In this document: positions 1 to 10,796 of the stretch, piece after piece
Numbering within the stretch: the first letter of the stretch is position 1
How the letters are laid out: each line of letters starts with the position of its first letter
Source: Hortaea werneckii
Taxonomy: Eukaryota; Ascomycota; Dothideomycetes; Mycosphaerellales; Teratosphaeriaceae
Assembly: GCA_037044905.1 (NCBI GenBank)
Contig: JBAOKB010000182.1
Span: 372,001-436,000 of the forward strand
Direction: 5' to 3'
DNA: 64,000 nucleotides
Notes under the pieces: generated by a model
Seen by the model: only the letters and a program-made list of their open reading frames with translations
The model's database searches: none
Told to the model about the DNA's origin: nothing
Made by a program: the position numbers and the translations under genes

Positions 1-556
1 ACCTGTCAAACACAACACGGTGAGTTTCTTGTCCGACTGTTGCCATTAGAAGTCTGATCAAACAGTTTCTGATACGTAAATAGCCGCACCATTCCAATGG
101 GCCGCCATCTTCCACAAGGATGACATCAACTTCTTGCACGGCCACCACGATCTCGAGTGGTACGATCCGACCGAGAAGAGCATCGAGCATAAGCTGCCCT
201 GCAAAGTGCGTTGTGCATACTGTCACAGCCCCATCATGGACGAAGGAAGAAATATGATCTTGCTATTCCCTAGCTTGATTGACCTGAAGTCGGATGAGGA
301 CAAGGCCAACTTCAAGCCTAGGTAGGCCGAGCAAAGCGATTGATTGTAGAGGCGCAGCCTGCTGACAATACGTTCTAGATGCCACATGTTTTATGGTCAG
401 CGCGTCATGGATGTGCCTGACGGACTGCCCAAATGGACTGGACTGAATCAGGACAGCGACTTGATTGAGGATTCGCCCCCTGAGCTGGTGCGTGAGTTGG
501 AGAGGAAGCGTGAGGAGGAGCGCAGTGAGAAATTCAAGAAGGGCGAAAACAAATAA
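1..556 (+). CDS. GFA/CENP-V-like (Mss4-fold) protein, 5' partial
   Basis: The gene enters from the left edge. Three exons can be read: 1-19, 84-321 and 379-556 (stop TAA), with introns 20-83 (GTGAGT..TAG) and 322-378 (GTAGGC..TAG). The joined peptide starts TCQTQHGAAPFQWAAIFHK, continues through CAYCHSPIMDEG and then CHMFYGQRV, and ends in a charged Lys/Glu tail. The C-x2-C pairs and the H-G-A-P-F context are those of the glutathione-dependent formaldehyde-activating enzyme/CENP-V family, a zinc-binding Mss4-like fold. In fungi most members have no assigned substrate, so formaldehyde chemistry should not be assumed. The N-terminal zinc-ligand region lies outside the window. The KWTGLNQDSDLIEDSP stretch after the fold is typical of fungal members. 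The family call is fairly sure; the function is not. Confidence 0.75.
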
Positions 557-1168
557 GATGGCGCCGTGGAATTTGCGAATGACCTCCGACGCAGCGGCAT
601 GTTGAATTCAGCATTGAAGATTGCATGTGTAGCGAGGCGTTGGTGGCACAAATGCACGGCAGGTCAGCTGTCAGAATGATTGTGTTGTTACGAAAGGAAG
701 ATGTCAAATTTGCCCTGTGCTATTCGCAAAAACTGTATGATATAGACGCACCCAATACTTGGTTCGTCCCCTCGCACGGTGTCACACAGTGAAAGACACG
801 GAGATTCGGGTTGCGAAAGCCCTTTCCTCCGCTTGTATCATCAATCTAGCCGGTTTCAATTGCTCGATGGATCTTACCCCATGTCATACGCCAACGGCAA
901 TTCACTCACAGTTGACTTCAGAGTAGCAATTGCATCACGGCATCTTGAGGCCTTGCGAGCACTACAGGTTGACCGTGGTTGCATCGCCTCCGCATTGACC
1001 TTCATGAATCCCCCGACCTTTTCCCGGAGAGCCTTGGCAAGACGGCATCCGCGACATCACTCGAACTCGCGACAGTGACATGACAGCCTCCTCGACCCTT
1101 TGGGCTTGATTCAAGTATGCTTGTATTTTAACTATGGCTTGGTGCTCTGTGACGATCGGAGCAGAGTC
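557..1168. other. Intergenic, no gene seen
   Basis: Short open frames here have no recognisable protein character. The stretch is expected to carry the terminator of the upstream gene and the promoter of the chromodomain gene that starts at 1169. Confidence 0.5.
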
Positions 1169-4100
1169 ATGAAGCGGAAGCATTCAGTTCATCGGTCCAT
1201 CTCTCGAAAGCGCGTTAAGCAAGGTAAGTCCGGACTTCACTGCAAGATCGCCCGCAGTGCTCATAGCGATGAAGCGTCGCGTCCATGTGGTCACCATGAG
1301 CCACGTTGAGTATCGCCTGATGCTAGTCCCAGACTAACGTTTGCAGGATCTGAGGTTTCGCCACCAACACCACACCCCCATGGCGACGTAGATTATACCA
1401 AGGAGTACAAGATCAACACCATCCTCGCAGAAAACGAGCGCCAATACTTGATCGATTGGGCAGACGACGAGGAGACTGGCGAGCACTACGAACCTACCTG
1501 GGAACCCAAACGCTTCGCGAACAGAGAAGCAGTTAACGACTGGAAGCAGCAGAAAGCGCAAAAAGCTGCACGGTCGAAGCAACAGGCAACTCAGCCGGCG
1601 AGCTCATCTACTCCTATCAAGAAAAGGGTAGGGAGGCCGCGCAAAGTCATCGAAAGCTCGCCCGAGACTTCGCCCACGCTAATCAGGGAGAACTTCCCAC
1701 AGTCAAGCGCTCGGCAGCCATTTGAGGCCCCCAGTACTGCCGAATCTGCTACGGCAATCGAGACTGAAGTTCCTGAAATTGTAGAAAGCCAACAGGAGGA
1801 AGCTCAAGACCTCCCAGCGGACGCATCCGACCCAGGCAGTCCTCTTTTTGTCCAGCCTTCCGAGCCACCTGCAAGCTTCGAAGCTGGAGAGTATCAGCAA
1901 TTCTCATCTTCGGCAGCAGTCGGAGACAGTGACCCAACCGTTTCAGCTCCACAAGACCTTCCAGCAACCCAGTCAGGCTCGCTCTCAACACCATCTGGCG
2001 AACACTCCAGATCCGTGCGTGTCAATTTCGGCGAGGGCGCGACCCGCGTCATTCCAGACTCGCAGAGCGCTGCAGAGCTAATTTCTAGCTCGGCTCCTGC
2101 AGCCATCGCAAGTGATTCTGCGGCAGCTCCTGACATATCCAGGGAGACTTGCGTGGTTAATCAGCAGCAACATCTTAGCCAACCAACCGACCGTGAAGAC
2201 GCTTCCAGGCCACCAGCACAATCGCTTTCTGAAGCAATCGACGAGAATCCGTCCACTGAGACACGAGGTTCTGGTGTTGACGCGACGAGTTATTCGCAAG
2301 GAGAGTACTCTTTAGGCGAAAAGCAAGCCGGTGTTACAGGGCCATTGCAAGAGCAATCCGCGCCTGCCGATCTGCAAGGTAATAGTCAAACCACGTCTCA
2401 ATTTCTCGGGCCTTCTGGCAGTGAACAACTGTCAACTGAATCCGTCGGATCACCCCAACAGCTACACCTGCACGCAAGTTCACCTCCCCGTGACGCTGCT
2501 TCAAGGCAGACCCCAGATCCGGAAACCCAATCTTCACAAATTTTCCGGCCTTCCCAAACCTTTTCGCAGGCAGAAAAGTCCGCAAGTTGGGAGCAAGACC
2601 GCACGTCTTCTGACCAGCGTCCAAGAATCCCGACGCCAGAGTTAGGGCAGGTCGGCGACAGTCCAGTATCAGCCACAGGAGTGCAGAAGGACTTTGGGCA
2701 TCGCACGCAGCTGTCGTCGCTTCCCTTCCAGACACAGATTGCTCGACCGACTAGCAGCGGGTCGCTGTCCGACAGCCGGAAGACCAAGAGTCAGGCGCAG
2801 CGCTTTTCATCGTCTGTGTTCGCTGAAAGAGCATCAAGCCAACCTGCTAGAGCCTCATCCCCGTTCGAAACTTCCAGTCCGATCGCATCTGTGCCACCAT
2901 TCACCTTAGGAACAATTGGTGAAAGTGCGCCTCCACAGCCTATCACAATTTCAAGTAGCAGAGCAATGGACAGTTCGCAAGCGTCGCAGAAGTCTGCAGG
3001 GGACACGTCGCAGTTAGCTGCTAAACTCAAGCTTATCCAACAGCAGGGTCGAGCGAAGCGTGAGGGAAAGGCACCTACATCAGTACCTTCACAGGCGGAT
3101 GTGAACGAACAAGAACCTGAACAGTTGAAGCAAGCCGCCGCGGAAAGTCCAGCTGGCGCACCTTCACAGCCACCGAAGATTGTTTCATCGCTTTTAGAGA
3201 TTGAGCAGAATCGGCGGTCTCCGTCGCAAGTACCAGCAAAAGAACCCATCCCTAACATTACTCAGGAAGAGATGAACACCTCTGAGCGCTACGAGACTTT
3301 AGTCCCGCAGGCTCGTGAAAGCGGTACGGAAGACCAACGACGTCCGGCGTCAGGCGCTGGGTCAGCCTCTCTTAGTCGGCAGCAGACGACCTCACGAGAA
3401 GATGGTGGTCCTAGAAGTTATGTTGTTCCTGTCGCTCTTCTTGGGCACCAGAGGGATCAGTATCCGCAGACTTTGTGGTGGGGAAGAGGCCTTGTAGAGC
3501 GCTTTCTAGCTGCCCATTCGCCTTCTAGCGAGGATATCAGCGAAGCAGAACATCTACTAGAGCGGCTTCGGCGGATATTGGTCCATCCAGATCTTGACAA
3601 CGTCGACACGTTGACGCAGTACGACGTCGAGCCAAGACAGGACGCTCAGTGGGCCATTGATTGCAGCGCGAAATTCCGCCTTCTCAAACATCTTCTTGAT
3701 GGCATTCGCGATCAGACACTTCATATCGCGATTGTCACACGATCAGAGAGACTTTTGCAAATCCTTGCTACATTTCTGACCGGCATTACCGTTCCTCATA
3801 GACTTCTCCATGATATCACAGGCTCGAACATCAGCAACGATCACGAAGGGTTGATGGTGACGCTTGCTACGGTTGGTGGGGAAGGAGGTATTGGACAACC
3901 GTCGCCGGCTGACATGGTCATGACTCTGGAACCCAGCATCAGTGAGGAGAATTCGACCGTGAAAGTCTTCGCACCGGATGCTGGTCACGAACCCATCTTC
4001 ATCACATTGGTGGTGCCGGGATCGATGGAGCATATTGACATGTCAGTATCATCGACTCTAGCATCTCCGTTGCGCTTGCGGGCTCTCGTCAGTGGCGCTT

Positions 4101-5299
4101 GGGAGTACCGCAACGAGGCAGGCAAGCTTGCAGAGGGGGACCTAGCCCCGGACACGGTCGGCTCTTCGATCGCGCAGTACATGTCGGCCCAGGAAGAAGT
4201 GCGCCAATGGCCATTGGTCAATCTTGAGCCTCTTCCGGACTTGGACAGCCAGACTGAGAGTGATCTTCAGCATACTTCGGAGGATACTCATGCAGGGCAC
4301 AAGAGGTCCCTCATCGTCGACGACATCACCACGGACAAGAATGGCAAAAAGGCTCGCTACGACCAGCCACAAACGTCAGAGATGCCAGTTACAATAAACC
4401 CTCAGGAAATTGAGATGACTTATGTCAGCGACTCAGTAGGCAGATCCGACCAAGCGCTTACATCTTCAGATCCAACATCACAGCCTGCACTGCTGACAGA
4501 TACGGAACGCCGCCTGCACAGGATGTTAAAGGAGGCGCAGGATAGATTAATGGAAATGGAGCAAAGCATGAGCGAGCTGCAGTTCCGGCATGAGGAGCAA
4601 CGCGCTCAGCTAGTCGAGGTGACCGCTGCTCGCGACGGCGCCATCGTCACAGCCGAGCGAGCCGTCAACAAAATGAGAGAGTTGAACGAGACTGTCTCCG
4701 CTCTCAAGCAGGAGCGGACTGCCCTCAATAGCCGCCTTGATGACGCAAATGTCAGGTTACAGAATCACTCAGTGCCCGAATTGGGAGAACTGGAGAAGGT
4801 CCGACTACAAGCTGAGCGCGTCCAAGCAGAAAAGGAACAGCTGGAGAAGCGTCTGAAGAGCGCACAGGAAGAGAATGAATACTCGCGGGCTGGGTACCAA
4901 ACCGCTTCGCAAAGCGCGCAAACCCTCTCATCACAGAACACAGAGCTTGAGAATCAGGTCTTAATGCTGCAAAAGACCGCGACGGGCGAACAGGCAAAAC
5001 TTCGAGATATGGGCTACGATGCGCACTCCAGAAACCTCCAGGAGGAGAACAGGAAGCTAAAAGCCATGTTGAAGGACCGAGAGACGATCATGAAGTTCAA
5101 AGACGAAGAAATCGCAAGGCTCAAGGAGGCCAATCGAGGTCGTATGGGTACTCGAGGCTCAAGTGTCCCTCGCTCCCCACGGATAGGCAGCCCTGCAAAG
5201 ATGGACGGTGTTCGGGGCGGAGGCAGCAGACAAGCTAGCCCTGCGGCAAACGAACTCAGGAACAAGAGCGGTCACCTGCACCCCTTGCGCAATAGTTAG
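1169..5299 (+). CDS. Chromodomain HDA2/HDA3-type histone deacetylase complex subunit
   Basis: There are two exons, 1169-1223 and 1347-5299; the intron has a GTAAGT donor and a GACTAAC branch. Together they encode 1335 residues. A chromodomain lies at about residues 37-88 (YKINTILAENERQYLIDW, then EPTWEPKRFAN), with aromatic residues suited to reading methyl-lysine. A long Ser/Gln/Pro-rich disordered region follows. At about residues 708-975 is a block beginning YVVPVALLGHQRDQ that resembles the helicase-like HDA2/HDA3 domain of class II HDAC complex subunits. The tail (about 1070-1275) is a strong coiled coil, then a basic Ser/Pro end. Known relatives: yeast Hda2/Hda3, and the Neurospora HCHC heterochromatin complex, whose CDP-2 also has a chromodomain. 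The likely role is bridging methylated H3 to an Hda1/Clr3-type deacetylase in the nucleus. The frame is intact over almost 4 kb. Start chosen because it opens the exon that splices in frame into the chromodomain. Confidence 0.8.
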
Positions 5300-5605
5300 A
5301 GCACAGCTGGTTGCGGGCTCCTTGGTAGCCAGCGCTTGGCTGTATCAATTGATTTCGGCTTAGCATTTTTCCTTTCCGATGTTCTGCATAGGAAAGTCAA
5401 TGAGATAGGAGATCAGAATATAGATGGTAATAGAAGAAAATCATTGTTAGAGAGCCATTCTGCACATTTCGATGGTTAAGAGGATAGATGATGTTCCTTC
5501 GTAACGTTGTTATATATTACTGTTATGCAGACCATGCTAGTACCAAACGATCAATATGCTATTAAATCATGGGCAAGGCTCATGTCAATCATGTAAACAC
5601 TTAGC
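5300..5605. other. Convergent 3' intergenic spacer
   Basis: This is an AT-richer spacer between two convergent genes. It should hold both polyadenylation regions. No ORF or RNA gene is evident. Confidence 0.4.
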
Positions 5606-7681
5606 CTACCTGAACTCCTTGTCAACAGCCTCGAAGCCATTGAGGAAGCCACGGAAGCAGAGGACACCAAGACCAGGGTCCTTCGACCCGGTCGTCGCCC
5701 TGATCGAGTGCATGCTCAACTGTGGGATACCAGCATCAATTGCTCTGATACCAGTCATGCTGCTCAGCATGGGACCCACGGTACCACCACTGCGGCTATC
5801 ATTCCTGATCTGGAAGACCTGCAGTTTCGCGCCGACCTTGTCCGCGCAGCGCTGGAAGATGGCGGTCGAGACGGCATCGGTGGTCATGTGGCCGTTGCTA
5901 TCGGCTGACACCACGACGCCAACGTTGAGTTGAGGGGCGTGGTTTTCGAGGTAGGCGTTCAGGAAGTTCGGGTTGACAGCGTGGATGACATCCGAGGAGA
6001 CGAGGAAGGAGTTGGCGTACGTTCTGCCAATGAGATCAGAAGTGGGCGTATGGTCTGCCAGGGCACCAACGGTGCGCTCCATGGTTTGTGGCAGGAAGTT
6101 TCCTCTAGCACCTTGGCGCAGCAGGGAGCCAATTTCCTCATTGTCAAACAGGCCGACGACCTTGATCATCGAGCTTTCCTCAGTGTCATCCTGTGCCTCC
6201 AAGAGCGCTTGAATAGCAGCCCAAGAGCAAAGCTTGTCGTCTACACGGCCGGCAAAGATGAATTCCTTGTCCAGACCGCCAGCCTGAGCTGGCTGGGTGT
6301 CGTAAAGCTCAAGCTCCCAGTTGACAATGTTGGAGTAGGTGTTCGGGCCCAGACCCAAGGCGTTACCAATTGCCTTTACGAGGCGAGGTGGTTGAGTCTT
6401 GACAAAGCTGCTTGCCGAACCGTCGGCGCCACCCAGAAGGGAAGGCTGACTGAAGGGCTCGGCCGCCTGCTGCTCACTCGAATTAGTCTCGGCTCCCTCA
6501 AGGCCGATGATTGGGACCATTTGTGTCTCGGGGTTAAAAGGCCCAGATGCAGCAGCTCCAAAGTGAGGTGCGAGGGTAGGGATACGAGCAATAGGCCAGT
6601 CAAGCTTGACCAGCTTGCTAACAATTTTGCTGCCCTCCTTTACCAGCACACGACCGCCAATGCTAAGGTCGCGGTCCCACCAGGTAGTGTTTGGCGCCCC
6701 GGCATAGGGCGCGACGCCAAGCTGGACGTAGCCTGCTTTGTTTGGTACCTGCGAGATCGGCTTCAATTTGGCTGTAAGAGCATCGACATGGCCGGCGAGG
6801 ATCGCCGCGCCGTTCCCAGGCTCGTACTTTCCGCCCACGGTGAAAGCGATCAGCGAGGAGCCATTGCGCTCGACAAAGTAAGATCCCGAAGGCTTGATCT
6901 TCCACTCATCACGCTCAGAGAGCTCAGTGAAGCCAGCATCTTTCAGCTGCTTCTTCACCGTGTCGACAGCATGGAAGACTGTTGGGTTCTCGGTCAAGAA
7001 CTTGCAGAAGGGCTCAGCGTACTCGCCAGCATTCGTGGGAGTAGCTTTCTTAGTGCGGCTAGACCTCAAGATGGATTGGTGGTTGCTTCTCATGCTGCCG
7101 CCCTGAACTGCCATCTCTCTTATGAATTGAGGGTTTACGTGTGAATGTCCGGCGTTAGATGATTGGTGGATTGGTGGCATGGCCGTTTCATCGTGCAGCT
7201 GGCGAGCCAGTTCAAGCCGCCTCTTGTTCTGCTCCTCCAACAACATCAATTGCATCTGGAAGTCCTGTACAGCAGCGACATTCATGTGACCTTGATGTTG
7301 CTCCTGTGGCATGCTAGCTTCTCGAGATGTCAAGCCGTGCTCGTCGCCGCCAGCCCGAGGCGCGAGGCGGTCGGACGCCGACGGCAGGGATTGAGGCGAA
7401 TCGAAGGCGTTGTTGTGCACGCTGGAGACTGGTCGCGCCCGCACAGCTGCAACGTGCTCTTCCCAGCGTGCGCGTTCTTCTGCCGTTGCTTGGCCGGTTG
7501 CGATGCGAGTCATCAATGACTTGGTGTAGTCATTCGTGCCATGCAGCGGCAGTGGACCGTTCAGGTTCACGTAAGGATGCGCTAGCTCGCCGTTCCGGCC
7601 CTCATAGGTAGCAGAGCCAGACGGGCGTCGATCAGGCGTGGTCTCGATGTGCGAAGGAGAGGCGAGGGTGTGGTGGGACAT
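5606..7681 (-). CDS. M18 family aminopeptidase (Ape1/Lap4-like) with long N-terminal extension
   Basis: Single-exon gene of 691 residues. From about residue 216 it is an M18 (aspartyl/vacuolar aminopeptidase I) metallopeptidase: AGHVDALTAKLKPIS carries the metal/catalytic H298-x-D300 pair, followed by GVAPYAGAPNTTWWDRDL, IGGRVLV, GRVDDKLCSW and FDNEEIGS. The LKPIS and WWDRDL wording favours the Ape1 branch over DNPEP. Ape1 is a di-zinc exopeptidase delivered to the vacuole by the Cvt/selective autophagy route. The first ~205 residues are not peptidase. They are low complexity except for two short helical stretches, including AVQDFQMQLMLLEEQNKRRL at about 136-155. Yeast Ape1 has a propeptide of only about 45 residues, so this extension is much longer. 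No signal peptide is seen. A long antisense open frame exists but has no protein character. Confidence 0.88.
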   Translation of the reverse strand: MSHHTLASPSHIETTPDRRPSGSATYEGRNGELAHPYVNLNGPLPLHGTNDYTKSLMTRIATGQATAEERARWEEHVAAVRARPVSSVHNNAFDSPQSLPSASDRLAPRAGGDEHGLTSREASMPQEQHQGHMNVAAVQDFQMQLMLLEEQNKRRLELARQLHDETAMPPIHQSSNAGHSHVNPQFIREMAVQGGSMRSNHQSILRSSRTKKATPTNAGEYAEPFCKFLTENPTVFHAVDTVKKQLKDAGFTELSERDEWKIKPSGSYFVERNGSSLIAFTVGGKYEPGNGAAILAGHVDALTAKLKPISQVPNKAGYVQLGVAPYAGAPNTTWWDRDLSIGGRVLVKEGSKIVSKLVKLDWPIARIPTLAPHFGAAASGPFNPETQMVPIIGLEGAETNSSEQQAAEPFSQPSLLGGADGSASSFVKTQPPRLVKAIGNALGLGPNTYSNIVNWELELYDTQPAQAGGLDKEFIFAGRVDDKLCSWAAIQALLEAQDDTEESSMIKVVGLFDNEEIGSLLRQGARGNFLPQTMERTVGALADHTPTSDLIGRTYANSFLVSSDVIHAVNPNFLNAYLENHAPQLNVGVVVSADSNGHMTTDAVSTAIFQRCADKVGAKLQVFQIRNDSRSGGTVGPMLSSMTGIRAIDAGIPQLSMHSIRATTGSKDPGLGVLCFRGFLNGFEAVDKEFR

Positions 7682-8323
7682 GCTATCGCGGAGGTGACTG
7701 CATCGAAACGGTGTTGCGAACCATTTGGTGTCTACGTCAAAGTGGTATCGAAAGCGGGTGATGGAGCAGATGGTGCAAGATAGTGGGCGAGGTGGCTGCG
7801 GAGCAATGGTTATGTATGGGTGTATGGGTGTATGGGTGTATGGGTGTATGTATGTGTCAAGGTGCAGTGATGTTAATGGTCACCTGGCCAGTGATTTAAG
7901 GACGAATGAGGTAAGGCAGCTACAACTCGCCCTCCAGCTGCGCCCCATCTACAGTACCAACGTACCTCCAGGCTCCACCAGCGTTTCACTCCGCACGTGA
8001 CCAGCCTTATCTTATCCCGCCGGGCATGCCTCCCAGGTAGGTGGAGACTACTAGGTGTACTGGAGGTAGGAGGTATGAAGTTACATACCCAGGTACTGTG
8101 GACCTAGTCCTTGCAGACATCGTGATGGAAGTTGGTGGCCCGCTTCCGCTCCAGGCATCTTCAAGCATGGATGTCCGACGCCACAGTCCTGTTGAAACCG
8201 GGACACTCGCAGGCCTTTCCACGCGTCTTCCGTCAGCCATTGGCCTTATAACCTGTAGCATGCTGGCGCTCCATGTAGGTAGGTAGCTCGGTCTGATTTT
8301 TCCTCCGCCCCCTTCCAGTCAAC
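7682..8323. other. Divergent promoter region with minisatellite
   Basis: The spacer lies between the M18 peptidase (leftward) and the small gene at 8324. It contains an 8-bp tandem repeat (7815-7850) and several AGGTAGGT / CCAGGTAC stretches around 8031-8090 and 8275-8286, related to the TACCTAGGTA motif discussed under findings. No coding sequence is supported. Confidence 0.4.
7815..7850. repeat. 8-bp minisatellite (TATGGGTG)4.5
   Basis: Four perfect consecutive copies of TATGGGTG are followed by a half copy. The array is G-rich on the + strand. It sits about 130 bp upstream of the M18 aminopeptidase start codon on the opposite strand. Confidence 0.9.
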
Positions 8324-8914
8324 ATGTCCGCCCAATCTTCCCAAAGAATGCAGCAACCGGCCAACAGGCCTCGAAGCCACTTACTCCAGCCCAAACAGCA
8401 AAACCCTATGGCACAGCTGCTAAAAATGCCGCATCGCCTGTCACCAAGAAAGCGCAAGACCGCACTACGGAGCAGGCAGCTGACATAGCGACCGACGACA
8501 CCGTCAAAGCCATTGAGAAACTGGAAACGAGGATCAAGGCTGTGTATGTCATGGCCTCTTCCTTGGGTAAAGCTGGTCTCTAACGCCACCCCTTCCAGCA
8601 ATGCCAATAGTATCGCTCGTGTAGCAAACAGCCAAATGACCGACCCTGAAGAAAAGCTACACCCACTCCTGTCTCTCAAGACCGGGAAGCCGATCGAGAA
8701 ATTCCCACCAACACCAGCCAGTATCTCTAAGCTTGGATGTACGTTGAGCCGCAAGACAATGTATGTACACTGCTCTATGACATGCTGACCTGTAGCTCTA
8801 GTGACGCAAATCGACAATTTACTCAATGCTTTAGATGCCGATCGCAGTGGCAACGAGGACGCCAAGCGAGAGCGTCTTAGGTTGCAAGTTGGATTGAAAC
8901 CGAAGCCTGTATGA
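8324..8914 (+). CDS. Small conserved-looking hypothetical protein, frame broken near the start
   Basis: Exons 8324-8543, 8599-8738 and 8796-8914 are joined by introns with GTATGT and GTACGT donors. The joined product reads ..QQASKPLTPAQTAKPYGTAA.., then a helix (VKAIEKLETRIKAV), HPLLSLKTGKPIEKFPPTP, and a C-terminal block IDNLLNALDADRSGNEDAKR ending LRLQVGLKPKPV. The last block resembles the SAP-like helical endings of several short fungal proteins, but I do not recognise a named family. The ATG at 8324 has a good CAACATG context (MSAQSSQ..), yet its frame does not match the rest: a one-base change near 8345-8350 is needed. Alternatively a first exon lies upstream and splices at 8318/8319, where a polypyrimidine tract ends in CCAG. 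Function unknown. Confidence 0.55.
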
Positions 8915-9621
8915 GCTCATGCACTAGACGTTGAAACTCCCTAGAATCGTTGCGTTTACAAGTTGGCTCCTCGTTCTGTTCGCAAAGCTTGATGTCGCTG
9001 ACGACTGACTGTGTACGTCCGGAAAAATGATGTGATTACCGTGTAAAGCTGCGTGGGTTTTGCTCTAGAGTCTGCTTGCTAATTGAGTTCATTACACTGA
9101 CTCCTGATGTGACTTGCGCCTCAGTGTATGGGTATCACATTCATGCATCTGAGGGCGCTTTGTCTCTGTTGGCGCTACTTACTACAAGACAGAAGTTGTC
9201 TTGCGTACATGTGTTGCCCTACATCCTCTCCTCTGCTTACGTCACCACCCGGCGCTCCTTCCTCTTTTGCCCTTTCTTACCTGCAACTGTCACTCCGGTC
9301 TGCAATGTGTCTACATGTGCAGGTGACTACAAGCCACACACTTTCGAAGAACTGGTGTAGATGCTGAAGTTAAGTGGTGGCGAAATCAATTGTGGCGTCG
9401 CTCCTTCCGTGACCGGAAAGCACACTTTAGGCGCTTCACTGCCGCCGCCTAAAAGTGTCACAGCCCGGGAGATACACATGCATATCAAGCGTGCGCTCAC
9501 CAGCAGCCACAAATTCTTGTCACCAACGGTTGTCTTCTGAGTGAATGAAATCGGCGCAATTCTACACAAGCTGACAACAGTGCAACGAGGCAGCGACAAG
9601 TGACAGAAGTAACCAGACGCC
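8915..9621. other. Intergenic, no gene seen
   Basis: This is a promoter-side spacer upstream of the SRA gene. Overlapping short frames at 9076-9367 lack protein-like composition. No RNA gene is evident. Confidence 0.4.
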
Positions 9622-10796
9622 ATGCCTCGGCCACGGATGTCATTTGGCGAAGCCGTCGCTTTTATTGACAGTAACTATAAGGCTTGCATTGTCATGATAG
9701 CGAAGATCAGCTCACAACTGAACTCCGAGCCAACACGCACTGGCAGATCCAAGAAGTACTATGAACAGCTGGACGACTTCTTAATCTGGCTTCAAAACGA
9801 CGTGTCCATGTCACCACAGCTAAGAAAACGATCAAAGATAGTGCTTGCACTGGAAGACATTTACGCAAAGCCCAACTATCATTTTCCAGATGTCTATATG
9901 AAGAAGGCAAGGCAGCTATACGAGCGCTGGGAAGCTTCTGGATGGAAGGACGAGCGCGAGGGAGACGGAGCTTATGACGACCAGACCCACGAGCAACCGT
10001 CTCGCCGTAAGTCAAGTTTAGCAGCGGCTCACGGAGCTTCACTACCAGCGTCTACAGTCTCCGGACAATATGACAGCCAAGCTGTTCCAGCAGGAACGAT
10101 ACGTCTTCCACCCGTAGACCATCCGATATGGGGTCTTAACGGAATTATGCACGGCGTTGCTCCTAAATACGGTCAAGGTGGCAGGAAAACATATGTTCTC
10201 GATCCACGCTATGAAAAGCGCGACTCTAGAGTCATTGGCTCTAACAACATCAAAGTGGGAAGTGGTTTCCACGTCAACTAGTTGCGCTCTTTCACGGGCG
10301 CACATGGACACCAGCAGGCAGGTATCTGCGGAGACGAGAAGAGCGGTGCCTTTAGCATTGTCGTGTCGGGGCAGTACGAGCTGCTAGATACTGACCGCGG
10401 CACTTATCTGTACTATTCCGGTAGCGGTAGCGTCGACAACACCGATCCACGCCAGCCTGCTCCATCGACCACTGGAACGATGGCACTGCATACATCTCTA
10501 GGCAACGGAAACCCCGTCAGAGTACTTCGAAGCTCGACTGGAAAAGTCGGTATGCTCCCTCCTTCGGGATGAGATACGATGGTTTGTACACCGTGGTCTC
10601 CGTCAGCTACCCTACCAACTCCAAGGGAGGGATGTATGAGCAATTCAAGCTCGAGAGGAACAATGGTCAGCCCGATATTGACATGCTCGTCCACTCTCCA
10701 TCGCCGGTCGAGATCCGGCAATACCAGCAGATCAATCAGGTGAACACGGCAACGTGGAGTCGTTCTTCGGTTCATGACTCTGCGATGGAGGAGTAA
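9622..10796 (+). pseudogene. SRA-YDG domain protein with in-frame TAG and a frameshift
   Basis: The ATG at 9622 has a good context (GACGCCATGCC). A helical N-terminal region (about residues 1-110, typical of fungal SRA proteins) is followed by an SRA-YDG domain starting at HPIWGLNGIMHGVAP. At 10279-10281 a TAG interrupts the domain exactly where a Gln is expected (HVN-stop-LRSFTGAHGH); the same frame resumes immediately. Reading continues through GAFSIVVSGQYE and YYSGSGS to VRVLRSS. Near 10530 a one-base frameshift is needed to reach RYAPSFGMRYDGLY, the YDG signature, and the end at 10796. SRA domains recognise 5-methylcytosine or hemimethylated DNA (UHRF1, SUVH proteins). The stop equals CAG to TAG, a C-to-T change in a CpA context. 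The gene is either recently inactivated, read through, or mis-sequenced. The rest of the domain is well preserved. Confidence 0.78.

Noticed and set aside
5930..7144. 404-codon plus-strand open frame opposite the M18 aminopeptidase
   Set aside because: It is antisense to a clearly conserved enzyme, has no recognisable domain and is explained by codon bias on the other strand.
10231..10281. A 51-nt in-frame intron (GTCATT..CTAG, with CTAAC) that would remove the SRA stop
   Set aside because: The donor is poor, and the segment encodes VIGSNNIKVGSGFHVN, which aligns with a conserved part of SRA domains, so it is more likely coding.
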